Shown in pieces: positions 56,993 through 64,000 of a stretch of 64,000 nt of DNA. Position numbers and translations under genes: made by a program. Below the pieces are notes generated by a model that did no database searches, was not told where the DNA came from, and saw nothing but the letters and a program-made list of their open reading frames with translations. The DNA lies in assembly GCA_015178975.1 (NCBI GenBank), contig WHVD01000021.1, positions 496,001 through 560,000 on the forward strand. The letters run 5' to 3'. The number at the start of each line of letters is the position of its first letter. Position 1 is the first letter of the stretch. Source of the stretch: Hysterangium stoloniferum. Its lineage: Eukaryota; Basidiomycota; Agaricomycetes; Hysterangiales; Hysterangiaceae.

Positions 56993-57322
56993 ATGGCCAA
57001 CCAAAAGTTTTATATCAAGGGATATAAGCTCGACCCGGATAAAATACGCCAAACATTCAGTAAAAAGCCTGATCTGCCAGAAGCGACTAGCGACATCTAC
57101 TGGTATCAGCCAATTATTGATTACATCCCGGAGACGGCGTATCGATACGTTGGATGTGGACTCGAGCCGGATGGTCATTACAACTTGGTACTCGTCCTTG
57201 ACGATGGAAATGATGAGGCGGCATTGAAGCAAACCAATGTCGACCTCCCCGAATCGCTTCCTAAGCAAGTGCTACAAGTTTTAACGACTGGTGTCTGGGA
57301 GTCTGTTGATGGCCCGATTTAG
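56993..57322 (+). CDS. small hypothetical protein, 109 aa
   Basis: ATG 56993 in context GAGATGG, TAG at 57320-57322. Sequence begins MANQKFYIKGYKLDPDKIRQ and ends VWESVDGPI. It is acidic, mixed alpha/beta in appearance, with YRYVGCGLEPDGHYNLVLVL in the middle and no signal or membrane segment. Codon use is even and the GC content is higher than in the flanking AT-rich DNA, as expected for a real gene. No family is recognised. It is one of the few intact, non-repeat readings in the window. Confidence 0.6.
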   Translation: MANQKFYIKGYKLDPDKIRQTFSKKPDLPEATSDIYWYQPIIDYIPETAYRYVGCGLEPDGHYNLVLVLDDGNDEAALKQTNVDLPESLPKQVLQVLTTGVWESVDGPI

Positions 57323-57592
57323 ATGAAGGAGAAAGGTACATGTCGCTTATCTGGTTTGTCCCCTCTGGTGACCATAGAGCAGGTATTCCTGCGTTGACCG
57401 TTACCTACCTTACCGTTGGACACACCGGATGTCCCCGAGAGCTAGTTGCCAGGTTCAGACAATGCTACGGATGGCGTAGTGATAGCGGAGAGGATCTCTA
57501 CATGAGTGGTTTGGTTAGCTTTTTCTTCGAGCCCCGCCACTTGTCATCGTTGTCAAGAATTGGTAGTTGTTGGGTTTCGTTAGGATATCATG

Positions 57593-58045
57593 TTACACTT
57601 TGAAAACAACAACGTTGAAAACTGATCTCGGGAAGGCGATCTCGTACCCAAAAAATTGTATAACGCTTGCTTCGTAACGGCCACCTGGGGTGGTGTTGTT
57701 CCAATCAAACGTCTCTTGTTGAAGGACGATCGTACGTTTTAGGTTCTGTGAGTGGTGTTGATGCTGTGATAGTTGTGACGACCGAGATCCAGATGCCGCC
57801 GACAAACCCACACCCACATTATCCAACAGAGATAACGACGAGGGCAACCGTGTCTTTGACTTTGACTTGACACATTTCCATCCCGATCGGGGTGAAATAG
57901 GGGATGCCATCTCAAGGTCAATTTCGTGGTGTTCGTTTCGGTCTTTCTCATGATCGTTCAAGCTTGTCCCAATACTAGCAAGAAGATCTTGTCGCCGTAG
58001 CGGCCTATGCTGGTCTGTTCGCGCCCCGGGCCCGCTCGTGATTAT
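57593..58045 (-). CDS. hypothetical reading, possible exon
   Basis: About 150 codons open on the minus strand without an ATG at the start; the first ATG lies near 57910 (MASPISPRSGWKCVKSKSK). Ser- and basic-rich, with LSLLDNVGVGLSAASGSRSS and FDWNNTTPGGRYEASVIQFF. No family. Could be the last exon of a gene extending to the right, or chance. Confidence 0.3.
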   Translation of the reverse strand: MITSGPGARTDQHRPLRRQDLLASIGTSLNDHEKDRNEHHEIDLEMASPISPRSGWKCVKSKSKTRLPSSLSLLDNVGVGLSAASGSRSSQLSQHQHHSQNLKRTIVLQQETFDWNNTTPGGRYEASVIQFFGYEIAFPRSVFNVVVFKV

Positions 58046-58051
58046 GTTCAC

Positions 58052-58805
58052 GTATAGGGACTGATATTGATCTGTCTATATTGACGCTCGTCCCGCGATT
58101 ATGACCCGCACCGCTCGCACTCGGACTCTCACTCTCGCTTTGCGGGGCAGGACAAGAGAGAAGTTAGTAAAATTTGGATAAGAGGACGAAAATGAATATA
58201 AATTAGAAAGAATAATAATAAGACTGAGAATAAAGGCAAAAGAGCTTGGATGAGGACTAGCAAGTGGATTAATGACTACTTAATGTACAAACCTCCATAT
58301 TCCCTTACATCCGGGACATGGATACAGGGTAAGTGAATCTTGAAGCTCTCTCTGAGGGGGGCGGCCTCCTTGAGCACCAAGTTCCACTACTCCCGAGTTA
58401 TATGGGTCTGGTTGTAATCCTGCCCGTCTTACCACACATTGGCTACATTATTCCGACCCGATCAAGATCTATTATTTTATCTCTCTGCCTTGATCATCCT
58501 TTTGTTCTACTTATAATTCCTTAAACCTTATTTCCATTATCCCATTGTTAATTTAGGTATATTAGATTGACAATAGTCCTTTCTGAGGGTAGTTAGTTAT
58601 TCCACCCTACCAGATAGCTATCATGTTCTCCCCTTATGATCAACAAAGAGAACTTTGTCCTGTCCGTTGCTGACTGAGTGAGGCAGATACCAACAGCCTT
58701 TCACTGGTAGGGTTTATCTAGGGATCAGAATCTGTTCACATAGGGTTCAGATTTCCTCACATAGGGTAGGTTTTATCAGCAAGGATGAGGCTATAGAGAG
58801 AGGTT
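58052..58805. other. gene-less interval
   Basis: Nothing recognised. Confidence 0.3.
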
Positions 58806-58809
58806 TAAA

Positions 58810-59240
58810 GACTTGGGATGGGCAGCTGTAGAATACAAAAAACTTTCATTCAGGAGCAAGAACAGCCCTGAGTGTAAAGGCATTCCTCCTGGAAGAAAGT
58901 CTTGGAAGAAAGTATTGGGATAGGCAGCTGTAGAATATATAAAACTAGGACCCAGGAGCAAGAACTGTCTTGAGTCCAAAGGTATTCCTCCAGGAGGAAA
59001 GCCTTATGGGCAGGTGTAAAATATATAAAACTGGGATCCAGGAGTAAGAACTGTTCTGAATACAAAAGCATTCCTCCTGGAGGAAAGCCTTGGGATGGAG
59101 AGCTGAAGAATATATATAACTCAGATCCAATAGCTGGAACTGCCCTGAGTGCAAAGGTATTCCTCTGGGAGGAAAACCTTGGGATGGACAGCTGTAAAAT
59201 ATATAAAACTCAGATCTAGGAGCAAGAATTGCTCTGAGTA
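58810..59240 (+). repeat. 95-bp tandem repeat, about 4.5 units
   Basis: Units share AGGAGCAAGAACTG, CATTCCTCCTGGAGGAAAG, CCTTGGGATGG and AATATATAAAACT. Copies are 75-85% alike by eye, so it is an older array. CCTCCTGGAGG inside is palindromic. Confidence 0.85.
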
Positions 59241-59249
59241 TGAAATCAT

Positions 59250-60390
59250 TGAAGAAGCTGGCAGTTTAGTGGGGGTGCAGACATCAGACAGTTTAGATGC
59301 CTGACCCCCACCTGTATATACAAACTGTCCTTTTGCCAACAAATTATGATTTCATCCCAAAAAAACATTTCGAGGGATCTCTTTAACAACAAAAGGTGGA
59401 CCCCCCACTTATGGGAGAAATGTCTTATAAGACAGAATTTATCAAATAATATATCCACCCATTGTACATACATATATATATATTCATGTATCTTTCTTTA
59501 GTTACTAAATGCAGACAGGCTCATTATGCATGATAATAATAAATATATTGTATTTATCCTTCTCTCCAATAATATATCCCACATTATATTTTGTGGTGGC
59601 AATAGGTAGAATTGGGTAAGCCACACCAAACTCACTGTGAGGTAGTTTTAATAAGTGAGCAGCCAGTGTAGAGCTTAATATCCTCAGCTATTTTCAAGTC
59701 CAGTAATAGTTGAACTGGATGTGTTAGTTCTGACTGTAACCAAAGACTAATAGTATAAAATTTTTGAATATGTAATATATATGGGAAGAAGACTTTGATC
59801 TGTGAGGACTGACATGAGTATAAAATATCTCAATGCATTGATTTATCCTGAAGCTCTATTCTAAAAATATCATCAAATACCTTGCAGGTAAGGTGTTTAT
59901 TTAAAGTTTCATAATCAAATGATGGCACAGGCAAACCAGGCTTCAAGAGTTCCATGGTGAGCTCATGGTGAGTATGCTCTATGTCACCATTAAAAACAGC
60001 CTCACACATAGAGCCAAGGTACCACTTCAAGTGTTAGGGAAATACTAATAAGGCTACCAAAACACAAAGAGAGAACAGAAGAGAGGATGAAATAAGGAAT
60101 AGAGGGATAGAAGTTCTAATGACTCAAGAATATCATACTTGTATGTAGTGGAAAGAAATCCTAAGAGATTGAAACTGGGGTCTAGCTATATATATCAGAA
60201 ATATTTATACTAAAATCAAACTAGTACTAAGAAGTTAATTAGAGCTCTTAAAAGAAAATATAAATAAATTTTAGGTTGGACACATATATATCATGTGATT
60301 ATCACTGTATGACTGTGAATGGTCTTTTGAGCTGTTCACAGCTTTTGTGACTACACACACATCACTATATATACATAACACACAGCTGTA
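59250..60390 (-). other. AT-rich interval with one coding-like stretch
   Basis: A 66-codon minus-strand reading at 59830-60030 (HTHHELTMELLKPGLPVPSF, FDYETLNKHLTCKVFDDIF) looks like a fragment of coding sequence, but the family is unknown. The rest shows nothing. Confidence 0.25.
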
Positions 60391-60619
60391 AATGACTTGA
60401 AGAGTCATTCACGGCTCATATGACCATATGCATATCACTATATATAATATGCAGCTACAAATGATGTTAGTTTTTGTGGTTACGGCTCGAGGTGCAGAAT
60501 CAGTAGCGCTGTATTATGTAATAATAATTACAGAGCTTCTTTGTCCACTGCGCACATCATCTGGTCAGCATTGTCATATTTCGGTCAGCCATTTCTAACA
60601 AATGACTCTTCAAGTCATT
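60391..60619. mobile_element. MITE-like element with 19-bp inverted ends
   Basis: AATGACTTGAAGAGTCATT at 60391-60409 and its exact reverse complement at 60601-60619. Each arm is itself a near palindrome. The 229-bp element is non-coding. No target duplication is obvious. A (TTTAGGG)n-like run starts right after it at 60620. Confidence 0.5.
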
Positions 60620-60622
60620 AGG

Positions 60623-60786
60623 GTTTAGGGTTTAGGGTTCAATACTAGTCTCAGAGAGAGGCATAGCAGCTCAATGGGACATACATGAAGTATGGAAACC
60701 ATATAACATATGAGAAAATAAGAACAACAAAGATGAAGGTACAAGTTAAAGGTATCTAGGGATAAGTTAGACATAGTGCACTCACC
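60623..60786 (+). repeat. 165-bp dispersed direct repeat, copy 1
   Basis: Starts GTTTAGGGTTCAATACTAG and ends TAGTGCACTCACCT. Over 90% identical to 61208-61372. Confidence 0.9.
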
Positions 60787-60799
60787 TTGGATATTTAAT

Positions 60800-60985
60800 T
60801 AAAATAAAATAAAAATCATCCCGGCCCTCTGACTACAAGTTGAAATGACCTGCCCTAAAGAATAAAATAAAATACCTCTGACCTCCCCTAAAGTGACAAT
60901 AAAATAAAATAAAATAAACCTGGCCCTCTCTGACACTACAAGTTGAAGTGACCAGCCCTAAAGTGAAATAAAATTTAAAAATAAA
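60800..60985 (+). repeat. 70-bp tandem repeat with AAATA tracts, about 3 units
   Basis: Units contain GGCCCTCTCTGACACTACAA and GACCAGCCCTAAAGTG followed by (AAATA)n. Confidence 0.75.
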
Positions 60986-61207
60986 TAAAAAATGTTGACT
61001 GCAGTACCCATGGATTCCTGCATGATCCCCCACAATAGTACTAACAGGGCAGTACTCTGGTTAACTGCACAGATCAGATGGGATGCAATGCTTTCAGAGT
61101 CCTCTGGCCACAGACATTAATTCTCTTGGTCTGCACCCATATGGGAAATAAATAAAATAATAAAAATACACCTTAGGCCCCACCACAGGAGGCTTTTTTT
61201 TTTTTTT

Positions 61208-61372
61208 TGCTGGGTTTAGGGTTCAATACTAGTCTCAGAGAGAGGCATAGCAGCTCAATGGGACATACATGAAGTATGGAAACCATATAACATATGAGAA
61301 AATGTAAGCAACAAAGAAGAAGGTACAAATCAAAGGTATCTAGAGATAAGTTAGACATAGTGCACTCACCTT
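61208..61372 (+). repeat. 165-bp dispersed direct repeat, copy 2
   Basis: Partner of 60623-60786; preceded by a T14 run at 61194-61208. Confidence 0.9.
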
Positions 61373-61744
61373 TGCAGCAGAACCTCAACAAGCAGGCAAT
61401 ATTCCAGAGGAGAGTGCAGAAGAGCACAGTGACAAGGATGAAAGGGTAAAGCAAACAAGAGGTGAATAAGTGACTTGTCTAAAATAAAGATAAATAAACA
61501 AAGAAAGGTATCAAAATCAAAGTTGCAAGGTAGAAGATCATAACTCAAGCTCACAGTGGAATCAGGCCAAAGTAAGGGCAGGATGTGATAGAGATGAGTC
61601 AGAGTATAGTGACAAGTATTGACACTTGATAGTTTGGATAGAGGGATGACTGGATAAGTCAGGATGAGGGAGATGGGGTGGTAGAGCCCACTATTTATAT
61701 GTTGAGAGGTATTGTTCACAGAAAAGGAAATGCCTTTATTGGCA

Positions 61745-62640
61745 GATAAAGTTAAGGTTGATTAAGGGGTAATCTGGTTGGAGCACAAGGGCCCAGATTA
61801 ATTAAGGGGGTGATCTGGTTGATGCACAAGGGCTTGATGAATGTAGAAGGGGATCTGGTTGCCAGATGAGGCTCAGATTAATTAAGGGACTAATCTGGTT
61901 GTAGGATGAGTTTCAGATTGATTAAGGGGACGATCTGATGGCAGGGGAAGGCTCAGATTAATCAAGGGGGTGATCTGGTGGCATGACAGTGCCCAGATGA
62001 GTCAGGGGGTTGATCTGACTAAAGTACAGTGCTCAGAAAAATCAGACAGCTGATTTGATCACAATGCAAGGCTTAGAACAAGGAATATAGTTGTCAGAGA
62101 GTGTTCAGGAATATTTGGGGAATTATTCTGATTGCAAGACAATGCCCAGATCAATTGAGAAGGTGATCTGGTTGCAACACAAGGTTGAGATTAATGAGTG
62201 ATCTGATGGCAATAGAAGGCTCATATTAATTAAGGGGCTGTTCTGGTTGCAACATAGGGTTCATATTGATTAAGGGGACGATCTGATGGGAGGAGAAGGC
62301 TCAGATTAATTAAGGGGGTGATCTGGTGGCATGACAATGCCCAGATCAGTCAGGGGGTTGATCTGACTAAAGTACAGTGCTCAGAAAAATCAGGCAGCTG
62401 ATTAGATTGCAATGCGAGGCTTAGAGCAAAGAATCTAGTTGTCAGAGAGTGTTCAGGAATATTTGGGGAATTATTCTGATTGCAGGACAATGCCCAGATC
62501 AATTGAGAAGGTGATCTGCTGAGATTAATGAATAATCTGATGGCAATAGAAGGCTCAGATTAATTAAGGGGCTGATCTGATGGGAGTAGAAGGCCCATAT
62601 TAATTAAGGGGCTGATCTGGTTGCATGACAGTGCTCAGGA
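61745..62640 (+). repeat. Degenerate array of a 40-50-bp unit (GATCTGGTTGCA repeat)
   Basis: About 20 units of roughly CCCAGATTAATTAAGGGG, then TGATCTGGTTGCA and CACAAGG. A larger period is visible: 61920-62150 recurs at 62270-62510 with high identity. The array is interrupted at 62640 and resumes at 63206-63370. Confidence 0.85.
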
Positions 62641-63210
62641 GGATAACCCAAAACTTTAAAAATTATTTATCCACTAAAGTATATATATTTATATTTTTTG
62701 TTGTAAAATTAATATTTAATCAAATTCAGTTGATTAGGTATCACTCTGAAGAATGCAAAAATATTTATATTTATCCTATATCTGACAAAATTTAGTCAAA
62801 ACAATCATCTGTAGATTATTCTTTTGGAATAAATTGCACAATGGGGATTGGTACCCTAGATAGTTCTGGTTAACTCTCTAAACCAACTAAATTTAAATTA
62901 TATGAAATATATTTGAAAGTTTGCTTGTATACAAGAGAATACATCATAACCCAAAGATTAAGTCATAACCCAAATAATCTTGTTTAACCCAAATAATCTA
63001 GGTTAACCCAAATAATTTTGTGTAACTATGTCATTTGTGCATATTTTAAAAGGGCATGCATACATATTTTAAAGATGAAATTTTAGGTAATTAAATATAA
63101 ACTCATAGAATAAGTTGTCATGGCCAGAAGGAATAGTCTCACTTGGAAAATATAAGGATTATTCAGTAAAATTTTGTATATTCAATAAAGTGTGACCATC
63201 CTCCTCAGAG
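62634..63210. mobile_element. Candidate small DNA element interrupting the array
   Basis: About 575 bp of AT-rich, non-repeat sequence splits the GATCTGG array. It is bounded by CTCAGGAGGAT at the left and ATCCTCCTCAG at the right, which are inverted to each other. Inside is a short AACCCAAATAATC repeat. Non-coding. Proposed as a MITE; no target duplication seen. Confidence 0.4.
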
Positions 63211-63370
63211 GTTGATCTGATTGTGGGATGATGCCCAGAACAATTTAACAGCTGATTGGATTGCAATGAAGTTGATCTGGTTGAGATAGAAGGGTTATAT
63301 TAATTAATTAAGGGGTTGATCTGGTTGCAACACATGACTCAGATTGATTAAGAAGATTGATCTGGGTCAA
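63206..63370 (+). repeat. Continuation of the GATCTGG array
   Basis: Same unit as 61745-62640 (TTGATCTGGTTG, ATTAATTAAGGGGTTGATC). Confidence 0.8.
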
Positions 63371-64000
63371 GGATTAGTGTGTGAAACCCAGGAATTGGGT
63401 GGATGATGGGAATGATAGGGTTCTGATGGGTATTACCCAGGAAATGGGATTTTGATGAGGGTGATGGACATTGACCAGGATTTTGGCATTGTGTGACCTG
63501 TGAGATTGAAAATGGACAGGGTCGAGACTGCTCATGTAATACAGATTATGTGATAGAGATTATATAAGCAGAGCTTGATAGAGTGAGATTAAGAAAATAT
63601 TTGTTTGTAGGACAATATGGTATATTTTCAAGTGGAACTTTGGCTTGTTAAATATTGTTAGATATGACAGAATATATTGAGATATTGTCTGTGATATAAT
63701 AAGGGCTTCTTGGAGGTAAAAACCTTTGTTTTTATTAAATATTTATAGGAAACTCAAAAGGGGATTTCTGTAAGTTCTTTAATTGATTTGGGCTGGAGTT
63801 TTTAAGCCCCCATTAGTGTTATTTAACACTATTATCAGGATTTAGGGATTGAGGATGATTGTTGTAATCTCCATGATTTAATATGGGGGTCTGGGGTGCC
63901 AACCCCAGGAATAGGAAATGCTTTGCTTAAGCTTGTCCTATGTATTGATGATTTAGACTGTTTTAGCAGAAATGCTCTGCCTAAACCTTGAATTTAGTTA
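63371..64000. other. gene-less right edge
   Basis: AT-rich, with short duplicated phrases (GAAATGCTTTGCTTAAGC and GAAATGCTCTGCCTAAACC). No gene seen. Confidence 0.35.

Noticed and set aside
60620-60640. True chromosome end at the TTTAGGG-like run
   Set aside because: Only two to three units, internal to the sequence, and of a different phase from the TTAGGG block at 43667.
61173-61719. Leu/His/Pro-rich minus-strand readings
   Set aside because: Low-complexity AT-rich repeats without domains or start support.

Overview
This is a repeat-dominated window from a filamentous fungus, most likely an Agaricomycete-type basidiomycete. The evidence is: short introns of about 48-64 bp in host-gene remnants; Ty1/Copia, Ty3/Gypsy and Ngaro/DIRS retroelements; a Mutator-like transposase with a GCM1-type zinc finger; fossils of the Crinkler-like NTPase family common in mushrooms; RecQ-like (telomere-linked-helicase-type) pseudogenes; and an interstitial (TTAGGG)n block. 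The species is not recognisable. Several scrambled fragments of the RecQ-like family suggest a subtelomeric or formerly subtelomeric compartment, but no terminal telomere array is present.

Layout. 1-7070: the 5' two thirds of a minus-strand Gypsy element running off the left edge. 7079-9065: remnants of two host genes, a HID1/dymeclin-family C-terminus containing a small inverted segment and an ABCC transporter membrane domain. 9459-20550: a Copia element with both LTRs and a 5-bp target duplication, broken up by a Tc1 (DD34E) transposon, Gypsy pieces, solo LTRs and a second Copia fragment. 21341-21718: the clearest host gene, a small secreted repeat protein. 22040-29760: scrambled, duplicated pseudogene fragments, including RecQ-like helicase copies, with a TRIM (24428-25302) inserted. 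29836-31267: a short gag-only Copia derivative. 32590-34650: a purine-rich 67-bp minisatellite. 35733-42950: a second helicase-region copy interrupted by a young Ngaro/DIRS element (36338-41410). 43172-52223: a 9-kb Mutator-like element carrying a PHD finger, an accessory ORF, two solo LTRs and an internal telomeric repeat. 52554-54790: a Crinkler-like fossil, followed by a gene with a PD-(D/E)XK-like motif (minus strand) and a small intact ORF. 58800-64000: AT-rich, with several satellite-like arrays and small inverted-repeat elements.

How the parts relate. Three elements of very different size (the full Copia, the TRIM and the gag-only element) share the same primer-binding site, GGTTATGGGCCC, which looks like priming from the anticodon arm of a Met tRNA; the two small ones may be mobilised in trans. 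Differences between paired LTRs fall mostly at CpG positions, pointing to methylation-driven or RIP-like decay. The window holds both the filled and the empty version of the Ngaro insertion site. Few genes look functional: the secreted protein, the 109-aa ORF and possibly the PD-(D/E)XK-like gene. All calls come from reading the sequence; no database search was possible.
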